Shown: piece after piece, positions 1 through 13,000 of the stretch
How positions within the stretch are numbered: position 1 is the first letter of the stretch
How the letters are laid out: each line of letters opens with the position of its first letter
From: Owenia fusiformis
Taxonomy: Eukaryota; Annelida; Polychaeta; Sabellida; Oweniidae
DNA length: 64,000 bases
Direction: 5' to 3'
Assembly (NCBI GenBank): GCA_903813345.2
Contig: CAIIXF020000002.1
Location: 34,798,109-34,862,108, forward strand
Program-made: the position numbers and the translations under genes
Notes under the pieces: generated by a model
The model's input: only the letters and a program-made list of their open reading frames with translations
Database searches by the model: none
What the model was told of the DNA's origin: nothing

Positions 1-504
1 AAGAAGACATGCCTTTCACATTAAAAATGTTCGTATTTTACAATTACTACAAACATATCAATACACTAATCACCAATTAATGTTTACAAGGTAAATGGTA
101 AATATATTTCTCAATAAATTAAAGAGAAAATCAGATCTAGCGAGCAAGCTAAACAACTTCTTTTCAATTTTAGAATATTTTTGGCTCTTATCATGTTTCA
201 CGTCACGTCGTCTATTTTCTAAAAATCCCAAAGCGCATAGTTTATCCAAAAAAACAAAAGCTTTTTCCAATAATGTATCATTTTTCTATCTTTATGGTTA
301 CCATTTTTATTATTTGGCAGAATTTAAACGCATTTCTCCAAATTTTGCACTTTTAATCCTTCATAACTTCACCAATTTATAACATATCGCGAATCTTTCG
401 AGAGATATTGTATTTGAGATCATAAGGAATAGATTGGTATGACAATTGTACATATTGATTGCAATCTTGTCACCCCATATAGATCTGATTCTGCCTTTAA
501 GTTA

Positions 505-600
505 TATGGCCGATTGCCATGTTATCGGAAGGTTGTGGGTTCGATTCCCGCCGAGGTGAAGTAATTTTTTCACATCAGCCCGTCCTATGTTTCAGATTGA
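505..600 (+). repeat. tRNA-derived SINE remnant
   Basis: A perfect RNA polymerase III B box, GGTTCGATTCC, lies at 538-548. It is preceded by GGCCGATTGCC, which resembles a tRNA D-arm. No cloverleaf can be closed, so this is not a working tRNA gene. The tail TCCTATGTTTCAGATT recurs at 61421-61436, which supports a dispersed family. Confidence 0.55.
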
Positions 601-1641
601 CCAGTTATATTGCCTATTGCCATACCTTTCTAATGGTTGATAACATCTATACCACATACAAATCAATATTTCTTTCCAATGGTACATTAAATGCTAGGTT
701 TGCTGTATAGACAAATAAAATAGAAAGTGAGTTTACAAACGACACATTTTATGGTATCACCCTGTAGTAAGATGCTAGCCAGCTTTCAATACGCGAATTT
801 CGTTCAATAGATTACATTTACAATTTAATACCAGAATAGAATATGAGGATGGGACGTCATTAGCAGTAATCAAACCAATTCCAAATCGTTCAAAATTTCC
901 ATTTGTCACGTAATATTGGAAAGTGATTTAGTTAGGTTTGCGAACTGCAACGCAAGAGAACCGTTACATAGAACATTATTAGACACCGTGTCTCCTTTTT
1001 TAATGAAGTTGTGACATATTGTTATAGTCTCCAACTTTTTGTGGACGGCGTTCGGCGGTTGATGTTCGGTGGTCGGCGTCTGCAACAAAAGGCAGGTTGT
1101 AACATTTTGCATGTTAATGCCTTGTTATTCACTATGAGGGATGCATTGTTTACTTCGTGTTCTGTTTATGTCATTTATACTATATGTTTTCTCTGAACTT
1201 GATCTACAGGCTTAGTACATTGAGAATAAGAATTGTTGACAAAATATTTTCAGGGGATTACAATTCAATGATAAAGCAACATTCAAACGTTTGTGTAGAC
1301 CCTTCCCATGCGAGTAGGATCGGTAATTTGACACGTGGTACTGTCAGAATCCTATTATTTTATAATTACTAGCTACAAGGGTAGGACAATTGTTTCACTA
1401 GATTGCTCCCAGGGTAGGGAATTTCAGTCCAATTTTTCAGTCCAATTTTTCAACAACCCCAGTGACCAAAAACATTATTATTTTTACTGGACGTTATTTT
1501 TCATCCCGAACATTGTCTTCTCTCAATACATTGCTACTTCGACAACACAAAGATATGATACGTATCAGAATGTTTATGTTCTATTTTTCAATTAGGATGT
1601 AAGCTAGTCTACACATCTTGCATCATTAACATATTTGAAGC

Positions 1642-1774
1642 AAAGGAGGAAATACCCAGAATTCATAGATGAGGCCACCTCCATTTTAAGTAAACTTATG
1701 AACATCGAGAGGACCCTGGTTCAGCTTTACATAGAGAGAGGTTTACCTATGGATTCTGGAGTGTCTCCCTCTTT
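1642..1774. mobile_element. foldback MITE, copy 1
   Basis: The ends are imperfect inverted repeats. The left end is AAAGGAGGAAATACCCAGAA, and the right end read in reverse starts AAAGAGGGAGACACTCCAGA. The centre contains CTTTACATAGAGA. A second, shorter copy with the same ends and centre lies at 5019-5113. The open frame across this copy (1635-1844) is therefore a by-product of the element and not an exon. Confidence 0.6.
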
Positions 1775-2263
1775 GATAGCAACTAGACCTTGGTCCCAAC
1801 AAGTCGCGGGTGAAGTCCACGACATATCAGAGTTCATAATTTAATCGCGATCATTTCTTACTCATTTGACATTTACCTACTCTACATTGGTATACACATT
1901 ATTCACACAATACTTTAATCTTAGCTCTGCCAAAGAATTACAACGGATGCAACCCCGTGGAAGAACTTGTAATTCTAGAAGTAGAAGCTTCAGTCGGGCG
2001 AGACTAGCGATACATTCAGTTTGATAATTACAGTACACACATTTACGAACCTTACACGACCGCCAAATCGGGTAAGTAATTTCAAAGACAAGTTATGTGT
2101 CATGTGCTATAAAGTCAACATTTGGAATGATTGAAACATTATGAATATTAAACAAAAAATATTATTAATTATCATCTTAAAATGGTGATTATAGTCATGA
2201 TTACCATACCATCTGAAAAATTATTACTGTACATTCAAAAAATTGTTTTAGGGACCAAGAATC

Positions 2264-5200
2264 ATGGATTATAAAAATCAAGGTCTTCTCCATGACATGT
2301 TTGTCCGCCAAGCTCTGGCCACTCCTGACAATGTAGCAGTTGTGGCAGATGGCGGGACTTCTATGACGTTTGGAGAGTTGAATGAAGCTACGGACGTTGT
2401 GTCGACTCATTTGCGACATATAGGTGTCGCCCCAAATACATGTGTGGGAATTTATATGTCTCGACGTATTGAATATGTCATTTCGTACATTGCAATCCTC
2501 AAAGCTGGTAAGGAAAATATTTACTCTGCTTTGTATAATAATTTTCACTCTGTTCCAAAGTAGTATTCATTGGCAGGCTGTCGACATCTCAAATTCCTCT
2601 GAATATTTCTTTTTAAAACAGCTCGCCATTAAATCCTCGTCACACTAGATTTTTTCTAAATATGTTATTCAAGTAATTTGTGTGTACTTTACATTTTAGT
2701 AAGTTCAGATAGCGCAGTGGTAGCTATATCACGTTTTGTCATTTCATAATTATGCGATTCGAACTTGAAAATATAGTTTATCGACATTCACTCATTGACC
2801 TACTTGTACTAATTTGATCAAAAGTTGAAAAGTGCATGGTTCAAATTGCAAGCATTCAAAGCGTTATGAAGAGGCTTATGGTTTGACTATTTGGTTCAGC
2901 TCGGGGTATATGATATCTAATATTTTCAGACTGATTTTTTATCTCTTCTTTGAAATACACGATATGGTCTTTTTAGTCTTTACCTATTTTGAACAAACGT
3001 TTTTTAGTTCTAATGCCGCATCGGCCATATCTGGCAATAATACCACAATGTGACATACTATTTGACCATCACATTGCACCTGGTCCCAACTGGTCATCTT
3101 CTTCGCCTTCTTGTGAAGGTGGGTTGGGCATGATGGTCACAACCCACTGTCCCAGGGGGTAAGATTTGTGTGTACAAGCTTTCTTCAGCATTATTTAACG
3201 TTGTATTGTATCATATATGTACTCTGCTACAGGTGGTGGCTATATGCCGATGGACCCATCGTATCCCAAGCACCTAGTGGATGAGATAGTGAAGGACTCT
3301 ACTCCTGTAGCTGTAATAGCTGAACAACAACTATCACAGAACATTGGTTAGTTTGAGACTGTATAGATGATTTGTCTTACAATGGAACAGTTTGCCTTCG
3401 TGATTCGTTATGGGCCCTTTGAACTCCTCGTAAAGTTAGGTTGAATTTAAAAAAATGAATAGCTCAAAAGTGGTCTAACAATAACTAAAGAATGTACATT
3501 TGCTTTGCAGAATGTATCCTATTCGGACATAAAATTGCCACTACTAGTAATAACGAGTGTACTTTTTTTCCAGATGACTCTAGAACCAAAGTTATTGTAA
3601 TATCTCCTGGATGGATTGATGAACTGAAGAAGACGAATGCTTCTAATGAGCCATTGACCACATCTCCTGGCACAACATTGGATGACCTCGCCTATATTGT
3701 TTATTCCAGTGGAACAACAGGGAAGCCAAAAGGTAAAGAGATTCAGCCTAATCACTGATCAGAGACGTGTATAAGTCATGAAATGCAAGTGTTGAGCTAA
3801 TTTCAAATTTTCAAGACAATCCTTACGGTATGTAAGACTGAGGTGATAATCAGTCCGTGATTTCAAAGTTGAAACCCCATTTAAAATGGCGGAACATAAA
3901 TTCGACACGACTTCTTCCATAGAAAGTCGACACCGGGGGTCGACAGAAATATCATATTTACATTACAACCATGCCCATTAGTTCTGGACACAAAAATACG
4001 ATCAATGTCCGTCTGTCTCACTTCTTCGTTTGTAGGCATCCAATGTCCTCATCGTGGAGCTGTGTTCTCCTACCACTACAGACACACGCAATTCCCTTAT
4101 GGTGACCATGAGAGAGAAGCATGCAATGTCTTCTTCGTCTGGGAAATGCTGAGACCACTGCTGAAAGGTTCGTGCAGTGCTATTCAGTAATGTTCTCTGC
4201 CAATAATTGTCATTCCTAAATTGTAGCTTTTATATCCTGTATATCCTCACACCCTCGAAATCTTTGTCAACAACTATAAGCGCAGGCCTCGCACTTAATG
4301 CACAGAAAAACTGATGCCAATTCATTTTATAGGTGTGGCCATGTACATTATCCCAGACACAAAAATATATGACCCTAAACTGCTTTGCGAATTCCTAATG
4401 ACGAATGAAATAACGCGGATTCTGTTCACGCCCTCACTTCTGGAAGCTGTGTTGGAATATGACGGAATCATCATTTCGGACTATCTCAAGTCAATGAGGT
4501 AAACTGACATTTATTGACTGAGACTTACATTGTACATAATGATTTTGAAAGAAATTCGGCCGACTTTTGACACAACCTTAAACTGAATCGCAAGGTTTTT
4601 AATAAAACTGACATACTTCATGAAGTGGCGAATTTTGCCGTAGATCTAGATATGATGCATATAGATTACAGGATTATAAACCATGGATTCACAGAAATCT
4701 GAAGTCATGAATAAACAGCCCGCATAAGTTCATGTATAAAATAAGAGCTATATATGGACCTTTTTCAGAACTATAATATTCTGCGGGGAGGTGGTGACAG
4801 TTGCCTTGTTGGAGAGATGTCTCAAATTGCTTCCATGGGTTCGGTTCTTAAACCTCTATAGCATCAGTGAATCACATGACGTCACATACGCTGATCTTTC
4901 TAACTGGTTAGTACTTACTTAGTATCATCCTCCTAAGCAGGTGTCCAGAATCCGTACCATCTTCTTCCTTCAGTAAAAAGGAAGAATATATTCCTGCGTA
5001 CGGAGGATGACTTATCATAAGAGGGTAATATCCCAGAATTCATAGATGAACTATGGAGATTTATCTTTACATAGAGATAGCTCATCTGTGAATTCTGGCA
5101 TATTTCCTCCTTTGGGTCGGTATTGAAGCTGTTGACAATTCTTCCGAGTAATTGTTCAGGTCCTTTTATGTCATGATCTGATAAATTTAATGTCAGCAAA

Positions 5201-7060
5201 TTAACCAAGCTTGAATTTCGAAAGCAAGTGAACTTATGAGACACATTGAAAAAAGACCTGTACAATGAATACTGCATTTGAAGACCATGGACGTCACCAT
5301 GGAAATAGATGCTCATGGTATAACGTTACTGCAGACTCAGCTATTTTCGTTATTAGGTATAAAAGTGACGTTGACCATGCTAAATCTAAAAAGTTCTGTC
5401 CAGTTGGGAAGCTGATACCGGAAGTGAAGATGGTGATTCTAAACGAAGCATTGGAGCCAGAGCCGCTTGGAGTATCTGGAGAGGTTCGTAAGTTGATATA
5501 GCCCATTGACTGATATAAGGCGGGTCTCATATTCACAAATAGGCCTTCTTTTTTAAGAAATGGTTACGGTCTCAATTCTTAAAAATGTCCCTCCCTCTAC
5601 CTATTGTAATTGTTCAGATGTACACCTGGGTTCTGTCCTATTATATGTATTTCTTTGTTTCGCCCTGTGCTCTAAAATGTCGAGGCTCATTTTGTCTGGG
5701 TCTTATCAAGAGACTGTCTTTGCTATAAATGGAAGCTTGATATTTCCCTATTGTTTCAGATGTTAAAATTCCCTTAATTATCATTGTCATATGAGGTGGG
5801 GCTATTGGTGAATGTGGCGCATTTGACAGTCGAGATTTCTTAATTATATCACATTTTATTAGATCTACATCGGGGGACCAACGCTTGCAATTGGTTACTT
5901 GAACCGTCCCCAGCTAAATGAGCAGAGGTTCATAAAACGGCCTATAGGTGTCTCTCCTAAGGTTGGTGAAAGGCTGTACAAAGCTGGCGATTGCGGTTAT
6001 CTTCTATCGGATGGAAGCTTTGAAATATGCGGCAGGTTGGATTCCATGGTGAAGATAAGAGGCTATTCTATTGAAACACAGGTAACAACAATAACTGGTA
6101 TTTATGTCAAATTATTCACTTTCTTAAACAACTGATTCATAATTAGGTCTGAATGTCTTGAATTATCATTGTCATCCAACCAAACATCAAAATAATCAAA
6201 TATCATATAATTTAAGCGCTGATAATAAAACCAAATAGCAAAAATATGATGCCAATGTAACCAATAGTATCGTTAAAACAACGAACATAACAGAAACTAT
6301 GATTTGTATATAATTATTTATTTCGAAGGCAGTAGAAGCGGCAATTCTTGAGCTGCCCATGGTGAACACTGGTGTGGTACTTGCACGAGGGGCCGAAGGA
6401 GAGGATAAATATTTGGTAGCTTACGTTGTGCCAGAGGGACAGACGACAAAGAAAGAGATCAGAGCAGCACTGAAGCTGAGACTGCCGTTTTACATGATTC
6501 CATCTTATATAATATTCCTCACAAGGTATTTGCTGCTTCTTTTTTCTTCGTTCTCTCCCATCGCCTCCTTCCCCACTCCTCTGCATCGCCTCATCTTCTC
6601 TCACTCCTTTCATACCCGTCCCTACGCGTCACCCCCACGTCTCGTCCTACATTCCCATTCTCCTCACCTCCTTCGCACTCCGCGTCTCCTCTTCCTTTCC
6701 CACTTATCCTTTTCTGATTCAAACTCACATCTTCAAGAGAATCCCTAAGAAAATGCCTTTTGAGTTGCTCTGTTTGCAAAGGAAATGAGATAATCTAAAG
6801 TTTTAATAAACTTTTAGAATTGAGTGTTTGGGTCTTTGAACTCGTCGAATATTGACATCTTGATTTCATATGCCTTTTATTGATGAAAACAGCGATCGCT
6901 TTTGACAATTGAAATATCAATCATTAATTTTGTAAATTTCAAATACGTTTTACACTGAACATTGTCTCGTCATCTCTTTGTAGTTTGCCCGTATTGGCAG
7001 CTTCTGGAAAACTGGACAAGAAAGCGCTTCCTCCCCTCGATGCGTCCAGTAACAGTCCAA
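2264..7060 (+). CDS. adenylation (AMP-binding) domain, exons 1-10
   Basis: The core motifs appear in order: MTFGEL (A1), LKAGGGYMPMDP (A2), AYIVYSSGTTGKPKG (A3), GEIYIGGPTLAIGYL (A6), YKAGD (A7), GRLDSMVKIRGYSIE (A8), LPFYMIP (A9) and ASGKLDKK (A10). The A10 lysine, which acts in adenylation, is residue 508 of the model. Two motifs depart from standard NRPS. A4 reads NVFFVWEM, with valine 204 where amino-acid-activating domains have the aspartate that holds the alpha-amino group. A5 reads LYSISE in place of the usual YGPTE. Both suggest that the substrate is not an ordinary alpha-amino acid. Confidence 0.88.
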
Positions 7061-10000
7061 TGGAAACAGAAGGACTCCCAAAGACTGAAACAGAGAAGGA
7101 GCTGGTCCCGATCTGGTGTGATGTTCTCGGACTTATCTCGATAGACACACAGGAAAGCTTCTTTGACCTCGGAGGGTAATACGAGTATTCCCTAAATGTA
7201 TAAAATGTAGATTGCACAGGAGTTACTTGGAAAATAATTCAATTATAGTTGGTCTTGTATGACGGATTTTGGACACCTTTGCGCATGGCTCTGTATGTCT
7301 GTATTTGTATGATTTAAATATGTTCCTATGTATGAGTTTGAAACAAACAAAATGTTGATTTTCAATGTTTTGACATATTTATACAACAGGTTATAATCTC
7401 ATAGTTATCAATGAATTATTTTATGGTGTCGTAGTCACCAGAGAAATATATTTGTAATTTAGACACTCCCTAACTGCAACTAGGCTGCTCAACAAACTGC
7501 TGGAGAAATTCAACTTGGAATTATCAGTTTCTGATCTCTTCAACTATTCAACCATATCTGCCATGGGAAGACTCATTGATAGTAAACGTGGTAAAGCAAC
7601 TAGTGACGAAGTGAATATTGCGCGGGATGACGTTGATCTCCTGAAAGAGGTTGATAGACACGACCAAGCTGTAGTGAAGTAGGTGCATCTGCTGTATTCT
7701 TATGCAAATGCTCAATTCCTAATTATAATATCTAAAAAAATTGTTTGAGCAATGACTTGTTTTTGAAATTGATTTAATTCTGATGTCTTTATGGTTGATT
7801 TACTATTGGTTGGCATTTAAATGTTGCAACGGATGTCTTTTTATTCATTTAATTTTTATTTGATTGATCAGTACTGTCATTTACCATTCAGCCATTTGTT
7901 GCAGCATGGATATACAACTACGTGCGTTTTGGAGATCCATCAAGTATGGCGATAGGTGGAACACGGGACGGGTTCTCCTCACTGGTTCCACCGGCTTTCT
8001 TGGCGCTTTTATTCTTCGTGATTTACTACTTCGTTCAAAAGTAGGTTGCGTTGAAAATTTTATGTTCTCAATTTAAACTACATAATGTCGATATTCCTTT
8101 AAAATACTCCTTAATATTACTCGGAATGACTTGAGGTTCGAATTAACGCTTTCCAGACGCAGATCTTTTGTTTGGTACGTGAGCAACCCAATGTTGACGG
8201 CCATGATCGAGTTAAACAAACTTTGGAACAGTTTGGCATTCTCAATGGAGACAACCTGAAAACAACAGAAGATCAAGCACTCCTCCAAAAACAATTTGAT
8301 TCTCGAGTTCAAGTTATAAACGGTTTGTCAGTTAATTGATTTTGACCTGTGTCTAAAGTTTTGAAAAACTGATAATGTCAAGTAAAACTAAATTGTTTAG
8401 TTTCTTGTGAGTGCATATCAGAATATAGACTCATAGTTGTGACCTTTTATTTGAAGATGACAATGTTACAACTAATAGTCTGCAAGTTTGCAAGCCAAGC
8501 AGTCACGACACGTGTCTATAAAAAAGGTCTAACATTTAATTCCTCAAAATTGTACTTTAGGAGATGTAGCTCTTGTTAACCTTGGTGTCAAAGATGATAT
8601 GTACGCATACCTTACGACTGAGATTGATTTCATAGTACACGCCGCAGCATACGTCAACCTAATCTACCCATACGAGGTACTCACTTATTTATGGTGGGAA
8701 GGCTTATATAATGATATAATTCTATCATACAGATTCCTTATTCTACTGGGTCTATCCTAATTAATACAGTAAATCAAGTTGGTTATAGAGTGTTTGATCT
8801 ATGACAGGGATATATAAAATGTGTCATTTTAAAATGTTTTTTTTTCTGAATAGTATTTCAAATTCATCATTGATCCGCATTTTATAGTTAAATATGACAT
8901 AGCAGTATTGCCTTGAGCTCGTGACTTTAGGACATCTCTTGACTTTAGAAATGAAAAATCAAAACTATTCAAAAAAGAAAAAATCGATGTGTAATAATAA
9001 CATGCATACCAATGTGTTTTGTAGGCACTTCATGGTCCAAATGTTTTAGGAACACAGAATGTTCTTCTTTTTGCGTGTACCAGTAAAATAAAACCTCTCC
9101 ATTACATCAGGTGTGTACAAAATACGATAGACTATCTATGGAATATAAATTTAAAAGGCATTGGAAAGTTTTAAATCTTTATATAAAGTACAAGTTGCCT
9201 CCACACAGTATGAATCCAGAAAGGAAACAACACATTAGTGTTCTTAAAAATCGTTCAAACTGAAGTCAAATTATATCCAAAGCTGTTTTTGAGGTTTTGC
9301 AGAGAACATCAATCAATAAAGAGGTTTTATCAAGTTGCCCAATGGGGAAATTTGGGTTACCATTATTGAATCATCGTGATGAAGCTATTAAATCTTAATA
9401 TTAATTTATTACATATTTATCTTAGTACGGATGCAGTTTTCCCGAATGGCTTACTGAATTGTAAAGAGGACGATGATATGCGACGTTATGCTACGAAACT
9501 TACTGATGGCTATTCCCAATCAAAATGGGTAGCCGAACAATTAGTACAAAGGGCGATCGATAGAGGTCTTCCTGCTGCAATTTATAGATTGGGTAATTAT
9601 AAATTAATTGTGTTCTCAAGATTTTCAGCTTCCTACAATAATAATCTATTTTTGCTGGAAAAATAAGTGCTGTTGTTTTTGACACCCTGTAAATATACCT
9701 GGATTGAGTATAATAACCACTTATAGGAAACCTGTCTGGTGACAGCGTCTCGGCATGCTGGAATCCCCAGGACTTCACATTACTTATGATCCGAGCATGT
9801 CTACAAACTGGAAGTGCACCCATCGTAGATTGGAATGTTGAGATGACCCCAGTCGACTTCGTGTCCACCTGTATTACAAAATTCACACAGAATATCATGG
9901 CAGCGATGGGGAAAATATTTCATATTGTCAATACAAAGCCTTTAAATTCTAGGTTAGTACAAACATGACATATTGTACAATTTATTGGCAATTCCTGTAT

Positions 10001-13000
10001 GATGGATACAGATTTCTCCATAGGCGTGATATATTTCAGTAGGCTAAAGAAGAATCTTTGGACATGTTTACACGTGACGCAAAGTCTCTGCAAAATCCTA
10101 GCTATCGGAAAGGTTAAACCCCTGGGGTTAAACAACACGTTTTTCAAAGATCTTCTTCGGAAACGTATAGGCCAAAATGCCCTAATACGTCACTTCCGCT
10201 GAATAGAAAAAAGTAGTATTCAAAAATAAATGTAGTCCCAACACAATTGTGATCATGACGAGTCAGTAAGCTAGTATGTAGGCACAGTTGTAATCTTTTT
10301 GCAATGGCAACATGCCATTTCTTCTGAAAATGCGTTTATTTGGGTTATCTGAAGGAAAATTTCGAGTCAAGTGGCGTATTAACTTTGCCTTCATTTTTGT
10401 GAATTTCAATTTGTGTCTGCAGAGAGAGGGGGTGGTGTCACAATTGACCAATTATTTCAAAAAGTAGATGATTGGCCCCTATTGAGTTTAGTGTCAAGAT
10501 GTAGCTTAGACATAGCTTTAGAACCTCAGATAGGCCAGTGAGGCCACATAAATCCATAACTCGAGATAAAAAGTCAGGCGTTTGCCATTTTGCCCATTGA
10601 CTAGTATGGTGACGTGAATTAGGGCAGTTTTGCCTATTAGTCACATGTGAAAGTGACCAAAAATTTTTAAAACTACTCAGAATCGCCCAGAATTGAAGTT
10701 TATTAGTGTGAAACATATTTTGGACGGAGGCAAAAAGGGGAATTTTCATGAACAAATTTAATGTTTTTGCTGAATCAGCAGTTTTCGCTTTTTACCCCAA
10801 AAACCACTGATTTTGACGATATTTGGCTACAATTTTGTCCTAAGTGACCCCTAAATGTCATTTGTTGTCGTAAATGGGGAAGCCAACGAGTTGCTATTCA
10901 TCATAAAGATTGAATTTTCCATCTTATGGTTTCCAGTATAGAAAGAAGGTAGATATCGGGGGTGCAGTCAGAAATTGGTGAGTTAAGTGTCAATTTTTGA
11001 TGTATTTGTTCACTCTGAATGACTACATTCGAGCTAAAAATATCTCAAAAGTCCCAATTCTCTAGGCCAGAGTCAAAACTGATCAAATTTGTCATCATTT
11101 TTCAAATCAGGAGGTTGTTGAATGGAATAAAGTATGAAAAAGTGATGATTTTAGTAAGATTTTGCCAAAAAGTGGGCCAAATTTGTCCAATTTTCTGGTT
11201 CATGGTTCAGTGATTTTGGCTAAAAATCGCAATATGCAATAAAATACTCAATTTCTTGACACGATACTGAAAAATGTCACCATCAGGCAGTGGATTTCAT
11301 GATGTAAATGAAAAACTAGTCAAATTTAAAGGAAAACCATTGGGTTCTTGGAAAAATGACCCCAGGGGTAATGAAGTAGCCATATTTTTCATAATTACTG
11401 TCAGAATATTCTTAAACTGCACAAAACTACTTGAAAAACTCTAGTAAATTGGAAAAACGCAATTTAAAGCCAGAAATCATCCAACCATGTGGCTATTAGG
11501 CCAAAATGCCCTAATACGTCACTTCCGCTGAATAGAAAAAAGTAGTATTCAAAAATAAATGTAGTCCCAACACAATTGTGATCATGACGAGTCAGTAAGC
11601 TAGTATGTAGGCACAGTTGTAATCTTTTTGCAATGGCAACATGCCATTTCTTCTGAAAATGCGTTTATTTGGGTTATCTGAAGGAAAATTTCGAGTCAAG
11701 TGGCGTATTAACTTTGCCTTCATTTTTGTGAATTTCAATTTGTGTCTGCAGAGAGAGGGGGTGGTGTCACAATTGACCAATTATTTCAAAAAGTAGATGA
11801 TTGGCCCCTATTGAGTTTAGTGTCAAGATGTAGCTTAGACATAGCTTTAGAACCTCAGATAGGCCAGTGAGGCCACATAAATCCATAACTCGAGATAAAA
11901 AGTCAGGCGTTTGCCATTTTGCCCATTGACTAGTATGGTGACGTGAATTAGGGCAGTTTTGCCATAGAACTATCTCCCCGAAGTATTAATTTCTTTCATT
12001 TGATGTCATCGGCCCCTGGAAAACCAGTTTAAAGACGAATAGTTATCCCTGGGGTCAAATTACACGTTCATGTACACGTTTTCTAGTGAAATCAAATAAC
12101 GTCTACATTAACTAACGAGACATGATACTAAATCATTGTATTAATTTATTATTGTAGCTGGTTGTTTGAATGGTTAAGTGCACACAATTATACAATCAAA
12201 CTCCTACCTTACTCCGACTGGACAAAATGGTGAGTAAATAGAAGTATCGAATTCGATAAGGTTTAATTTATTATGACCTGTCAAGAAAGGGGAAGCTTAA
12301 ATCGAGCAACCCTTACCAGTATCCAGTTAACTAGATGACAATGTACATGCATATACTGCAAGGAAGTGCTTTGTTAAATTCCCGGGGTTGAATTACATTG
12401 GCGAAGTATGTCCTGTAAGGAGTTGTTTTATGTTCAATATTTCAGTGTGCAGAACGATGATAAAGTGGACAATGAATTTAAAAGACTTCTGTGCGGCATG
12501 ATGAAGTAAGAACAGTTTACAAGTCATTCGGGTTATGGGTTCCATATTTCGTATATTTTAAGTTTTTGGCCTCCAATCCGAAGGAAATCAGTTAACATTC
12601 AGGCCATACAAAAAATTCCTTTTAAATAGTGATCATCTACTAGGTATAGCAAATCCCCCTGAAATTGGTGATACTACCATTCAAAATGTGTTCAGTAAAC
12701 TAAATTACTGGTGTTCAGTACACGAAAAGGCATTCGTTGAATTTTTATGATTGTGAAATAATCAATTCTAAACAACCGATTTATATTCAAATTAACAAAA
12801 GTTAGTGGAAGTGATTTGTGTGTATGCCAAAATGGTGAATCTAACCAACCTAGAAAATGAACTTAAGAGAATATAGATTTCAAACATTACTGACTAAATA
12901 AATAAACTTATATATTATTTTTACTTGCATAGATATACAGGTAAAACTTGTCACATTCATGTTTGCTATTTCCTTAAAGCGACGAATCTTATCTGTCCGA

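Larger units (their letters stand above)
1..2251. other. non-coding flank upstream of the NRPS-like gene
   Basis: No exon can be supported here. The open frames are short and AT-rich and show no recognisable domain. The stretch holds a SINE remnant near 505-600 and a foldback element at 1642-1774, listed separately. The last bases read TTGTTTTAG just before 2252, a good 3' splice site. The first coding exon of the next gene therefore probably has a non-coding leader exon somewhere upstream, which I could not place. Confidence 0.5.

Noticed and set aside
1635-1844. 69-residue frame upstream of the NRPS-like gene as a first exon
   Set aside because: It lies mostly inside a foldback MITE whose second copy is intronic, and its sequence has no family match.
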